A stretch of DNA of 64,000 nt from Chelydra serpentina (GCA_037349315.1 JBAIAC010000274.1:1-64000); one strand, 5' to 3'; counted from the stretch's first letter, positions 20,645 to 31,550 are shown. The notes: generated from the sequence alone by a model not told the origin. Made by a program: numbers and translations.

Positions 20645-21343
20645 CAGGCCTGCACAACTCGTAAAGCGGCGAGGGCCGTATTACTCCAAAGAAAACAGCT
20701 GAGGGCCGAAACCCCCCGGCCCTGCGGAAACACCCCCCCGCCCCTGTGCTGCCCACCCCGCGAAAACAACCCCTCCTTCCCCACTGCTGCGGTCTGGAAG
20801 CCTGTAGAGGGGGAAAGAAACAGCGCGCATAGGGTGACCAGATCATAGCAGTAAAATAGGACCTGCCCCTTCCCTCCTCCGCCCCACCATCACACCCCTC
20901 TTCACCCCCCCCAGGGGTCACTATATTACTGCACACAACAGTCAATCAATGCAGTTGTAGATAAATCTCTGCATTATGCATTTTTGTATAACTTTTATAT
21001 GACTTTGTATTGAACCTTGGTAATATGTTATAGCGGGCCCCTAAGGTAGTATAATTAAGGTTAAAGAAAAATGTCTTTTTGCTAGAAGTAGAATAAGATC
21101 TTCCCCCCAAAATCGGGACAGGGGGTGGGCGGTAATAGGAACCTATATAAGAAAAAGACGTAAAAATCAGGACTGTCCCTATAAAATCGGGACATCTGGT
21201 CACCCTACCCCCAGCCCAGAGACAAGCAGCAAAAAAGACCAATCGACACTGTCCTAGATTTTGGGCCGCACAGTGAGCCCTCGACTCACACCCCCCGCGG
21301 GCCGCACAGTGAGCCCATCCAGGCCGCATGTTGTGCAGGCCTG
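20645..21343. mobile_element. hAT-like element with nested MITE
   Basis: Terminal inverted repeats CAGGCCTGCACAAC at 20645-20658 and GTTGTGCAGGCCTG at 21330-21343 match perfectly over 14 bp. The interior repeats GGGCCGCACAGTGAGCCC-like sequence near the right end and encodes nothing. A GGTGACC-family MITE lies inside (start near 20831, end near 21209), itself interrupted by about 220 bp of AT-rich sequence (about 20875-21100). That gives three insertion layers. Confidence 0.8.
20831..21209 (+). mobile_element. Interrupted GGTGACC-family MITE
   Basis: Starts ATAGGGTGACCAGATC near 20831 and ends TCTGGTCACCCTA at 21209. The right body, AATCGGGACAGGGGGTGGGC and onward, matches the family, but about 220 bp of unrelated sequence separates the halves. 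It lies within the hAT-like element bounded by CAGGCCTGCACAAC ends. Confidence 0.65.
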
Positions 21344-21601
21344 CTGTAGACAAAGAGCCAGTAGAGAGGAGTTTTGTTCATTGACTTGTCGGCTTAAACA
21401 CTCCCTTTCACTCTATTCTCAGACAAACACTAGTATTAACTGTTTGCTACTGATGGGTTTAGAAAGCATTTGTCGAGTGGAAGATGAGATTTCTGGGGGA
21501 TTGTTCCCAAGACCCAGTACTTTGTGTTCCAACATCTCCCAGCTTCCTTGGTGAAGATAAAACTGAGGTTTCTTTGCAGTGTACAGAATAAAGTAGCTTT
21601 T

Positions 21602-21674
21602 CACACCAGACGGGACTTGAACCCACAATCTCTGGCTTAGGAAGCTAATGCCTTATCTATTAGGCCACTGGGGC
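21602..21674 (-). tRNA. tRNA-Arg (anticodon CCT)
   Basis: A 73-nt minus-strand gene: acceptor GCCCCAG/CTGGTGT with one C-T mismatch at pair 3-70, A box TGGCCTAATAGATAAGGC, loop TTCCTAA (CCT), T arm GTGGGTTCAAGTCCCGT. It is close to the vertebrate Arg-CCT pattern. There is no strong T-run just downstream. A plausible gene with mild decay and no inverted partner. Confidence 0.88.
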
Positions 21675-21757
21675 CCTGAAGTACAACTTATGGAGGGATG
21701 GAAATTCCCTCTCATCATTGCACATTCCTCACATTTGCTAGGAAGCCAAATACCCCC

Positions 21758-22107
21758 TTCATGCGCCTTACAGAAATGTCGGCATCCCCTGTCAGCGAGG
21801 CAACTGGGCAGGTCCCTGACAGAGCTGAGCCCCACCTTTCTGCAGCCATCTTTAGAGAAGAACCCCATCCCAGAGTCACCCCTCCCTCCATCAGCACCTC
21901 CCCGTCTGTGGCTCCCAGTGGCAGTAGGATAATTGGGGGGTGAATCCAGGGCTGGAAGCGGGGTCAGGTCAGCCTGTGAGGAGTAACCAGGTGGGGGCAG
22001 ACCCAGGGTGAGGCTGTGGGCTGCTGGTCGGATGTTGGGATCAGAGCTCTAGATCAAAGCTGCACAGCGACCTGACACCCAGGGTTACAAGGCCGACATA
22101 GTGACCC
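21758..22107 (-). repeat. Inverted repeat, inner right arm
   Basis: Reverse-complement partner of 15609-15952. Differences include a GATGTTGGGA insertion-like stretch near 22032 and scattered substitutions, so the two arms are much more diverged from each other than core A is from core B. Confidence 0.85.
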
Positions 22108-22109
22108 CT

Positions 22110-22540
22110 GTGACAGCATGGGGTTTTCCTTGTTGCCTATGGGGGTTTTCTTGGTTCCCTAGGGGTTGCATGCAGAGGGGGTGGGACTCAGTTTCCCTGG
22201 GTGTTACGGGTGTAACGAGGTGATGGGAGAGGGAGTGTGTTGTTACAGGGGACTGGCGAGGGGACTGGGGACCCAGCCATGGACGTGGCGACAGGTGACC
22301 CGGAAGCCAGCTCAGGAGTCCGCAGCCGGTCCTGGCCAGTGGGAGAACAATAGGCTGCGAAGAGAGGAGCCCTGGGGGCCTAACCAGCCGGTTCCAGCCA
22401 GAGGGGGCCAGAGAGGAGAAGAGGCCCAGACGACCCTGTTTGCAGGGCTGTTTACCTGGAGAGAAGAGACTGGACAGAGGTGGGGCTTGGGGCCAGTGAT
22501 ATCCCCCGCCCAGTGGGGCAGCAGGGTGGGGCGGGAGCTC
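22110..22540. other. No gene recognised
   Basis: GC-rich DNA lying inside a long open frame (about 22166-23320) that crosses two mobile elements and shows no splice structure or recognisable domain. I regard that frame as fortuitous. Confidence 0.5.
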
Positions 22541-22866
22541 CAGTGGCGTAGCCAGGGGAGGATTAGGGGGAGCGGCTGCTCCCCCTGTGAGCACAAGCGG
22601 CGGCGCCCAAGCCCTGCTGCCGGAGCTGGGCTCGGGCGGGGATTTAAAAGGCCCGCTGCTCCCCGCGGCTGCAGGAGCCGTGGGCCTTTGAAATCCCCGC
22701 CCGAGCCCCGCTGCCGGAGCTCCGGCGGCGCTTTAAAGGGCCTGGGGCTCCCCGAAGCGGCTGGAGCTGCGGGCCCTTTAAATCACCGCCGGGGAATCTG
22801 GTCCGGTCCGGCACGGCGTACTGGCTCTTGCCGGTACCGGACCGGACCGGCTTACTTTCACCTCTG
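22541..22866. mobile_element. Composite of two hAT-like non-autonomous elements
   Basis: The left end CAGTGGCGTAGCCAGG (22541) matches the terminus of the element at 27610. The interior holds GGGATTTAAAAGGCCC and GGCGCTTTAAAGGGCC blocks shared with it. The right end, ACCGGCTTACTTTCACCTCTG (ending 22866), is the terminus of a different family whose other end reads CAGAGGTG in complete members. It is GC-rich, has no coding capacity and is probably one element inserted in another. Confidence 0.6.
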
Positions 22867-22989
22867 GGATGACCCGGAGTGCCTCCCGGAGGCGCCGCCG
22901 GGTGAGTACAGGGGGAGCCTGGGGAGGAGTCTTTTTATAGCACCGCTCCCCTGTGCTGCGGACCTGCCTATGCTACTGGGGGGCTCTGG

Positions 22990-23440
22990 GCTGGGGAGAG
23001 GGAGCAGGCAGAGCCCACCGGGATACAGGAGAGAGCTGGATGTGCTGGGCTCGGGGGAGGCCAGGCCTGAGGCCCTGAGAGTTCCTGTGCTGTGTTCAAC
23101 GCTCAATCATCCCTCCAGTTTGACGCTGGCTGAGAGTCACTCTGGTCTAGAGAACAGGGGGGCAGAGATTGTCTGTCAGGGTCTCTGTGCGCAGACAAAC
23201 CCAGCGAATCACAAGGACGTGTGGCACAGGCTCTCGTGTTGCACAAATTGCAGTCGAAGCCGCCGCCTTGCCAATGCCGGTCACAGCAGCCTTTTCATCA
23301 GCTCCAGGCTCGTGATTTGATTCTTTCTAATGCTCCTCTTCAAAGGAGCCTTTTCCTTAGCAAGCAGTTACTTGGATTGCCAAGGGAGGGCTCTTGTGTT
23401 TCCTAGAAAGACACAGGAAAATGTGATGAGAGGAGACAAA
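22990..23440. other. No gene recognised
   Basis: Mixed DNA between hAT-like sequence and the Thr tRNA. A stretch near 23255-23320 (GCAGTCGAAGC, CAGCTCCAGGCTC) faintly resembles 23735-23815; the similarity is too weak to define a repeat. Confidence 0.4.
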
Positions 23441-23449
23441 AGTTCTACA

Positions 23450-23523
23450 AGGCACCACTGGGAGTTGAACCCAGGATCTCCTATTTACTAGACAAGCGCT
23501 TTAGCCAGCTAAGCCATGGTGCC
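23450..23523 (-). tRNA. tRNA-Thr (anticodon AGT)
   Basis: A 74-nt minus-strand gene with perfect acceptor GGCACCA/TGGTGCC, discriminator T, A box TGGCTTAGCTGGCTAAAGC, loop CTAGTAA (AGT) and perfect T stem CTGGG/CCCAG around TTCAACT. TTTT (AAAA on + at 23438-23441) starts about 9 nt past the 3' end. It has the best overall structure of the twelve and is very likely transcribable. No inverted partner. Confidence 0.94.
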
Positions 23524-23893
23524 TGCCTCCTACAAACCCTTCCAACTGCTCCATTTGATGGTCCAAGACAAGACCTGCATATTCAAAGTACAGACGTTCC
23601 CCATTTCCCTCAAGACTTGCAGACCTTGAGGTGTCTGGATCTCTGTGCACAGAAAGCCACAGCTCAGATGACAGGGGGCTTCTCACACGTGCTTCTCCCA
23701 CCAGCCACTGTGATCATATCCTGGTTCATGCTCTGCATTTCAGTCGCAGCGACCTCGGCTCAGTGCTGAGTCATGGTCACCTTTCCACCAGCTCCAGACT
23801 TCTCATTTGCCACTTTCCAAGTGCCGTGGGGCAGCTGCCCCACACAGGCAGGAGAAAGGTTAAGGCAGCCTTGGAGAGGCTGAGCAGAACCCA

Positions 23894-23943
23894 GCCAATC
23901 AGGAAAGCGTATTGGGCGAGCCAATCAGGAGAAGACCTATAAG
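23894..23943 (+). promoter_or_regulatory. Candidate Pol II core promoter with paired CCAAT boxes and TATA-like box
   Basis: Two copies of GCCAATCAGG-like sequence (23894 and 23920), an inverted ATTGG between them (23911) and CTATAAG at 23937-23943 give a compact promoter. Duplicated CCAATCAG plus a TATA-like box at this spacing recalls replication-dependent histone gene promoters, which often lie near tRNA clusters. No histone coding sequence or histone 3' stem-loop follows, so it is orphaned or fortuitous. Confidence 0.4.
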
Positions 23944-24479
23944 TCCCCTGCCCGAGTGGAAGCCAATGCATGTGGTGGGCCGTAAGCACCACAGGTTTTA
24001 ACCCTGTTTGCCTCCTTCCCCATGTCTCTTGCTTAGATGATATGGAAGTGCCCCTATGGCCGGGGATGTGAGTTTGTGGGCACAGCATCGTGCAGTGGGC
24101 TTCCAAGACAGCCTGTAATTCAGCAAGGGGTTTGCAGCTGGGCCTTGGCCTGGAAGCAATTTTCTCTCCGCACAGCAGATGGGGGATACACTGGGACCAG
24201 CTTCTGGCTCTTTTTTTGTGAGCTGGTTCCCGTGAGGACACACCAGAGATCACTGCAATCTACGTAGGGGGCAACCACCTGGAAATATTCTCCAGGCACC
24301 AGCTGATTTGGAAAGTTAAACACGATATTGCACAACATAGAACTATGGGGCCAGGTCCCATGGAAAACAAAGGGGAGCAGGGAAAGAGAGAGCACAGAAG
24401 AGAAGAGAAGGAGAGATGGGATAGAAAAATGTCTCTAGAGCGGGAGCAGACGGAGAGAACCAGCGAGTGCAGGGGACAT
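23944..24479. other. No gene recognised downstream of the CCAAT/TATA block
   Basis: There is no long frame with a known domain. A purine-rich tract runs from about 24360 to 24450. Nothing identifies a product for the candidate promoter immediately upstream. Confidence 0.45.
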
Positions 24480-24719
24480 GTCAACCCATCGAGCTGCCTC
24501 CTAGGCCAGGCTGCAGCCCAGCTTCAGGACTCAGAGGAAATGGAGCTCGCACCCCTACCTACAGGACTCCAGGCACGACCAGACGTCTGGATCAAACGTC
24601 CCCTCTGGCGCTCAAGTCACAGCAGCGAGCCGGCAAAAGACAGGCTCCCACGTCATTGGAGAGAGCAAGACGAAGCCTTGGAACACCCAGTAGTGTTAGG
24701 TGGCGAAAGTGCTGCCCCA

Positions 24720-24790
24720 AGTTCCCACTGAGAAATGAACTCAGATTGCAATATTCAAAGCCCCGAGTGCTGCCCTGAAACCATGGGACC
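24720..24790 (-). tRNA. tRNA-Gln (anticodon TTG), degenerate
   Basis: A 71-nt minus-strand homologue of the gene at 13139. The acceptor GGTCCCA/TGGGAAC has a mismatch at pair 2-71. The D region (TGGTTTCAGGGCAGCAC) departs from the consensus A box, and the T loop reads TTCATTT. Anticodon loop CTTTGAA retains TTG. No T-run follows closely. Likely a pseudogene. Confidence 0.7.
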
Positions 24791-25102
24791 CAGAGGAGAG
24801 CACCTTATGTTTGTCTGACTTCCAGTGTCGAAGAGCCTGGGCGGACAATTTTTTGCCTCCCTTGCTCAAGATCTCTCTGGCCAGCCCTGCATTTTCTCAA
24901 CAAGTCGGCAGGCAGCGGTTTGCTGTAAACCCAGAAGCCTTTCTTCCTCCAGACTGTGAGGCCAGTGGGCATGTGAGGAATTTGTCCCGTCAGTCAGAGG
25001 CAGAAAATGGCCCTTCCTAGGAAAGCCCAAGTCCTGAAAAGAAAATACCAGTGTCAAGGAGAGTACTGAAAAACTGCCTTTTGGAGGATATGATGCTTTT
25101 TA

Positions 25103-25175
25103 CATCTGGCCAGGGACTTGAACCCTAGACCTTCAGATTAAAAGTCTGATGCTCGACCCACTGAGCCAGCCAGCT
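25103..25175 (-). tRNA. tRNA-Lys (anticodon TTT)
   Basis: A 73-nt minus-strand gene: acceptor AGCTGGC/GCCAGAT with one mismatch (2-71), A box TGGCTCAGTGGGTCGAGC, perfect anticodon stem TCAGA/TCTGA, loop CTTTTAA, T arm TAGGGTTCAAGTCCCTG with one mismatch. The anticodon and T stems are better preserved than in the inverted partner at 12769, while the acceptor is worse. The first base is A rather than the usual G. Confidence 0.83.
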
Positions 25176-25379
25176 TCACAGGTGAAAAGGGTTAGTTTGG
25201 TGCAGAAGAGAAACTAGTCAAGAATAAGAGGGCAGGAAACAATACAGAAAACCTGCTACTCTGGCTCCCTTAGCAGCCCTAGCCCCAGCCTGTTCCTCCA
25301 TCTGACACCCAGAGACCTTCTTCTTTTTCTAGTTAATCTCAGATCCAGGAGAAAACACCGTTCTACAAAGAAAAACGAA

Positions 25380-25574
25380 AACTCCCTGTCTGTCAGGGCT
25401 GTTAAGCACTGGAGTGAATTTCCCAGGGAGGTTGTGGAATCTCTGTCAGGGGAGGTTTTTAAGAGCAGGTTCGACAAACACCTGTCAGGGATGGTCTAGA
25501 TTGTACTTATGAGTGGAGGGGCTGGACTGGATGACCTCTCAAGGTCCCTTAAAGTCCTATGATTCTATGATTCT
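25380..25574 (+). mobile_element. CR1 LINE 3' end fragment
   Basis: Shows the CR1 3' pattern in order: AGCACTGGAGTGAATTTCCC, GGGAGGTTGTGGAATCTC, GGCTGGACTGGATGACCTCT, then CTATGATTCTATGATTCTG. About 195 bp, 5'-truncated, noncoding and more diverged than the copy at 19282. It marks the outer limit of the Lys/Gln inverted arm. Confidence 0.88.
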
Positions 25575-25579
25575 GCATA

Positions 25580-26005
25580 TTGGAGGTTGCAGGCCGGGGG
25601 TGGTTAAATCCCCACCCCTGCCCCAGCCTCATCTGATCAGATCCATGGTCCCATTAAGCCTTGTATTTCTCCTCCCCCAGCAGACATCCTGTCTGTGGGA
25701 GTGGCCAATGCCAGAAATAGTAAAGGAAACTCTAACCCCTTCCCCACGGATTGCACAATGATTCTTTCCATACGTTGTCACATGGGAACAGTCCCTCCTG
25801 AGCCCCCAGCCACAGAGCAGTTTGAGTCATGAAGCATGATGGTTAGCCCTGCCCTTTAATCCCCCTGCAGATACCCCATCCAAGAGTGGGTCCCCTAGTT
25901 GTGCCAGACACTGCGGAAACCCCGACCAAGGATGGGGGCCCTGATTTTGCCAGGTGTTGTACAACTCATAGTGAGAAAGAGAGTCCTTGATGCCAAGAGC
26001 TCACA
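25580..26005. other. No gene recognised
   Basis: Mixed DNA between CR1 and SINE remnants. I see no tRNA or exon. It lies in the part of the right arm that lacks a left-arm counterpart. Confidence 0.45.
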
Positions 26006-26009
26006 GGCA

Positions 26010-26105
26010 AAATAGATGAAGTGTGGGAGGATGGTTCCCATTTTACAGCTGGGGAAACTGAGGCCCAAAGATGCGATGTCATTTGTCCATGTTTGCACAG
26101 AGAAT
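26010..26105 (-). mobile_element. MIR-like SINE remnant
   Basis: CATTTTACAGCTGGGGAAAC, TGAGGCCCAAAGATGCGATG and GTTTGCACAG follow the reverse complement of the MIR core (CCTCAGTTTCC, TGTAAAATG). It is short, old and noncoding. A CR1-like 3' remnant may follow at about 26167-26310 (GATGACCTAGGGATACTTGG), too diverged to delimit. Confidence 0.6.
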
Positions 26106-26544
26106 AATGGGGCCAAACTTGGAACTGAATCAAAATTTTCTGAGTCACAGCCTGGCCCTTAATCACAAGCCAAGCATTGTCGATTGCATGGCAGTGGCCT
26201 CCATGGGAAGTTGCACAATCTCCTTCATTGGAGGATTTGAAGAATGGGTTATGCAAATTCCTGTCGGGGATGACCTAGGGATACTTGGTCCTGACTCTCA
26301 GGGTCCCTCCCTGCCCTTTCTCTCTAGAAGCTTCTATTGTGTGGTTTTGTGCTGTGTCATTGTTCCACACTTATCTGTTTTGCATAGTGTCACTCTCTGC
26401 CCCGCCACACACACTTCAGTGGAGAAGCAGCTGGCAATCTAGTAGGCTGCCCATGGAACAATGGGACAGAGAAACCTGCATCATGTGATGCTGCACCGGC
26501 CCATGAGCCATTGCAAACCCCTCCCACAGCCCCATGCGGCCAGT

Positions 26545-26761
26545 TGCACAGTGCGATAGCTACCCACAGTGCACTGCTCTTTGGGGCGACACAAGAGTGG
26601 ATGCGCTCTGGTGACACAAGGAGCAGAGTGTTTAATTGAAACTCTTCAACTAAAGCAGCATAACTCTGTAGTGTGGACACAACCTGAGAGTGAGACAAGA
26701 CCGAGCTCCCCTTGACACCAAGGATGCTCAGGGACTGAAACTGAAGAAAGACAAGTTCCTC
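26545..26761 (-). repeat. Outer part of inverted repeat arm, Ser side (right)
   Basis: Reverse-complement partner of 11514-11733, sharing AGTGTGGACACAACCTGAGA-like sequence and GATAGCTACCCACAGTGCAC. It abuts the Ser-CGA tRNA exactly as the left arm abuts Ser-AGA. Confidence 0.75.
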
Positions 26762-26843
26762 CGTAGTCTACAGGATTCCAACCTGTGCAGGGAAACCCCA
26801 ATGGATTTCGAGTCCATCGCCTTCACCACTCAGCCACAACTAC
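26762..26843 (-). tRNA. tRNA-Ser (anticodon CGA), degenerate T loop
   Basis: An 82-nt type II gene on the minus strand, the inverted homologue of 11432-11513. Loop CTCGAAA gives CGA. The anticodon stem ATGGA/TCCAT is perfect, better than in its partner. The acceptor GTAGTTG/AGACTAC has a mismatch at 7-66. The T loop reads TTGGAAT, replacing the near-universal C56 with G, which should weaken the B box and the D-loop/T-loop tertiary pair. Probably a pseudogene, but it shows a one-base anticodon change (AGA to CGA) within Ser. Confidence 0.8.
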
Positions 26844-27149
26844 TGGCTTTGTGCAGTTTCTCACTACACTCTAGTTCTGTTCTCACTGAGTGATCATTTC
26901 CAGTTGTTTCCTCAGACCAGCTTCCACAACACACTCACTGCCGTGCCATTGTGTAAGTGTGTCCATGGCTGAACAGCAAGAATTCCTGCTCATTTCCCTT
27001 CCGGCTGGAGCATGATGAGAGTGTGTTTGTGGTTAATGACGCTGCTGTAGATTCTTGTCCATTTTCTGCCTCGACAATTCAGACAGTCCCTTTCCCGTCA
27101 TATCCCCAGTACATCAGTGATTGCAATAGCAGGGGGCAGGTTTTCTCTG
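26844..27149. other. No gene recognised
   Basis: Mixed DNA immediately 5' of the Ser-CGA gene. A long frame from 26957 crosses into the flank paralogue and carries no recognised domain. Confidence 0.45.
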
Positions 27150-27420
27150 GGGCACTGAGCTTTGCCAGGGGGTTGGTGGCTCCTTTCTTTCCTCACCCTG
27201 GAGTAAACTCAGCTTTTTATTCCATCCTTGATATTTCATGGAATAACAACAGCAGCATGAAGAAAGAGGAGAGCGAATATCTCACTGTCGGGGCTGAAGG
27301 TGCCACGTCCCCTTGTCTGACCATTGTCACTGCAGGAGAGAAGGGTTCAGTGGAATTGAATGCCCTGGCTCAGACAAGAGACACAGACAGATTTTACTGT
27401 TTCAAAGGAAATTATTTGGG
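27150..27420 (+). repeat. tRNA-associated flank paralogue
   Basis: Direct-orientation relative of 14360-14640, and reverse relative of 10985-11160 over the portion ACCATTGTCACTGCAGGAGA to GACAAGAGACACAG. Three copies in one core suggest several rounds of local duplication before the 27-kb amplification. Confidence 0.6.
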
Positions 27421-27609
27421 GGAGATTGTTTGGGGGAGTTGATGAGGATGTTACCTTTTGAGATCAAAACTAAAACCTACAGAACCATTTTAGAAACTTG
27501 GGACTTCGCCGTATTTTATTGAAAGCAAGGGAGGTCTGAGTTCCTGAGAAGGTTTGTGTTTGCTGGAAGCAACACGGTTCAGTCTGTCATTGAAGCGACT
27601 GGGGAGAGG

Positions 27610-27956
27610 GCCAGTGGCGTAGCCAGGTTTAGAGCACAGGGGGAGCGGCGGCGCTATAAAAAGGCGCCGCTCCCCCCGTACTCACCCCGGCGGCGCTTTA
27701 AAGGGCCTGGGGCTCCCGCCGCTGCGGAGCCTCTGGGCCTTTTTAAAATCCCCGCCTGAGCCCGGCTCCGGCAGCGGGGTGGGGCGGGGGAGGGCACTTT
27801 AAAAGGCCCGCAGCTCCCCACAGCGGGACCCAGCCCGGGTCCAGCAGTGGGGCGCTTTAAAGGGCTGGCGGCTCCCGCAGCGGGGCTCAGGCGGCGCCTT
27901 AGTGCCGCTTCTCCTCAGAGGGGGAGCGGCCGCTCCCCCGCCCTTGGCTACGCTAC
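27610..27956. mobile_element. Non-autonomous hAT-like element (CAGTGGCG ends)
   Basis: Left end CCAGTGGCGTAGCCAG and right end CTTGGCTACGCTAC form inverted termini. GGGAGAGG (27602-27609) and GGGAGAAG (27957-27964) are 7/8 identical, fitting the 8-bp target duplication of hAT elements. The GC-rich interior has repeated CTTTAAAGGGCC-like blocks and no coding capacity. Part of the same family lies at 22541. Confidence 0.82.
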
Positions 27957-28000
27957 GGGAGAAGGTTGTTTGTAAAGGAGGGGAGAAGGCTAAATGTGTA

Positions 28001-28081
28001 CGATGAGGATGGGATTCAAACCCACGCGTGCAGAGCACAATGGATTAGCATCCATCCCCTTAACCACTCGGCCACCTCATC
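28001..28081 (-). tRNA. tRNA-Ser (anticodon GCT)
   Basis: An 81-nt type II minus-strand gene: perfect acceptor GATGAGG/CCTCATC, discriminator G, A box GGCCGAGTGGTTAAGG, anticodon GCT (ATGCTAATC), long variable arm TGTGCTCTGCACGC, T stem GTGGG/CCCAT. It follows the vertebrate Ser-GCT pattern closely. The T loop is TTTGAAT, so C56 is replaced by T. No T-run follows nearby. Probably a recently derived or weak gene. Confidence 0.88.
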
Positions 28082-28084
28082 TGA

Positions 28085-28860
28085 GCTGTTACAGAAGGGA
28101 CAGGAGCAGAAATCGAAGGCCAGCAGAGATAGGGACACTCATACTAAGTGTAAGCAGGGTCTGGATGAGCCCCCCCCTCACATCGAGTGATGAGTCGGGG
28201 AAAGATGTCAGGACCAGACCGTGTTTGCCCAGATGCCCCTACTCGACCACATGAAGGACCTTAATTCGAATTTCTGAGTCCACAGTAACGGGGCAAGTGT
28301 CGACATTACAAGCGGTGCACTGTGGGTAGCTATCCCACAGTTCCCGCAGTCCCCGCCGCCCACTGGAATTCTGGGTGTAGCCCCCAATGCCTTCTGGGGC
28401 CAAAAATGTGTCGAGGGTGGTTATAGGTAAATGTCGTCACTCGACCCACACTCCCGCCCTCCCTACGTGAAAGGGATGTGAAAAATCAACGTAGCTATGC
28501 CAGCAAAAGCTCATGGGTAGGCACGATTATAGTGGCAAAGGAAAAAAAGCCATTGAAAAAAAATCAAGGTAATTAAATACCCACACTCGATAAATGCAGA
28601 GTTTAAAATACCCAGTGTTGACTCCTGTCCTTCCAGCATGTGGATGGGAGCTAAACTTAAACCTCTGATAACTGTGAAATGAAGAGTTACAGTACCTGCC
28701 ACGCCTGCAACATAACCTTGCCTCTGCCTCTTCCCTAGCCCTGGAGTTGGCACTAGCACTGGAAATGGCTCAGTAAGGCGGAAGCAAAGGTTTACAAACT
28801 ACCGAGAGAAGCAGCAGATTCTCCATCTCAGGACGTCTTTGAGTCAAGACTGGAACCTTC
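28085..28860. other. Interspersed element around 28309-28500, otherwise featureless
   Basis: GCACTGTGGGTAGCTATCCC at about 28317 is shared with 11710 and 26570 and marks an interspersed element of unknown class. A C-run near 28170 is one base longer here than in copy B. No exon or tRNA is visible. Confidence 0.5.
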
Positions 28861-28863
28861 TGA

Positions 28864-28997
28864 AACATGACTTAGTCAAACACAAGGTTTTCAGCTCAAT
28901 ACGGCAGTAACTGGATGACATTCTGTGGCCTGTGTTATACAAGAGGTCAGACTAGATGACCCAATAGTCCTTTCTGGGATAAAAACCTATAAATCTA
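28864..28997 (+). mobile_element. CR1 LINE 3' end fragment
   Basis: GGCCTGTGTTATACAAGAGG, TCAGACTAGATGACCCAATA and GTCCTTTCTGGGATAAAAAC followed by TATAAATCTAT match the 3' end of another CR1 subfamily. About 130 bp, noncoding. Confidence 0.78.
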
Positions 28998-31100
<2,103 letters not shown>

Positions 31101-31109
31101 TGTAGCCAG

Positions 31110-31550
31110 CAGAGGCGGACCCAGGGCGGTGTAATACCACATTACAACATGCACTTTAAATAAAAGAAAAGGCTGCACAGTACAGCACATACCAGGCCAC
31201 CCTTACCTCTACGCTGCTGCTGGCGGTGGCTTTGCCTTCAGAGCTGGGCACTTGGTCGGCAGCCACTGCTATCAGGCCGCCCTGCCAGGGCTTAATCTGT
31301 GCTGGGGCTGAGCTCCGGCCGCTCTTTCAATACAAAGTAAGCACCGGAGGGAGGCATCGGGGCCTGGAGGGGATGGTGGGGAGCTCATGAGGGCCAGGGG
31401 TGATGGGGGGGGGCACCAAAATATAAGTTTGCCCAGGGTGCCATTTTCTCCAAGACCAGCCCTGGAGCTGGATACGGCGGGAGGGGCATATCCCCTAAGG
31501 CAGGAGTCCCTGGACCTCTGGGGAGCTGTAAGCAGGTTTCAGGGGGTCCT
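31110..31550. other. Repeat-derived sequence, ends not definable
   Basis: Around 31190-31245 the minus strand reads AGCAGCGTAGAG|GTAAGGG, donor-like, but the surroundings look like an interspersed element. AAGACCAGCCCTGG near 31451 resembles a right hAT-type terminus. I cannot delimit either. Confidence 0.35.

Larger units (their letters stand above)
24480..25385 (-). repeat. Inverted repeat, right arm (contains Gln and Lys tRNAs)
   Basis: Reverse-complement partner of 12555-13453. Homology ends at about 25385, where a CR1 3' end begins, so the CR1 lies at the arm edge. Divergence from the left arm is of the order of ten percent, against about a tenth of one percent between cores A and B. 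Confidence 0.85.

Noticed and set aside
22166..23320. A 384-codon + strand frame, intact in copy B (48848-50002)
   Set aside because: It runs through two hAT-like elements and GC-rich sequence, has no recognisable domain, and is trivially conserved because the cores are nearly identical.
23255..23815. Possible local duplication of GCAGTCGAAGC...CAGCTCCAGGCTC and TCAGTCGCAGC...CAGCTCCAGACTT
   Set aside because: Similarity is patchy and short; it may be chance or a very old repeat.
23982..23990. Splice donor-like CC|GTAAGC downstream of the CCAAT/TATA block
   Set aside because: Too close to the expected start site and with a weak exon side; no acceptor partner could be proposed.
23945..24000. 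tRNA-like fold around GTGGGCCGTAAGCACCACAGG
   Set aside because: It forms a short hairpin but has no A box, no anticodon arm and no B-box consensus.
11432..28081. CRISPR-like array of short repeats
   Set aside because: The repeated short elements are eukaryotic tRNAs and transposon ends; the minisatellites have no unique spacers.
31190..31245. Minus-strand exon ending GTAGAG|GTAAGGG
   Set aside because: The surrounding sequence looks like an interspersed repeat, and I could not find a frame or acceptor supporting an exon.
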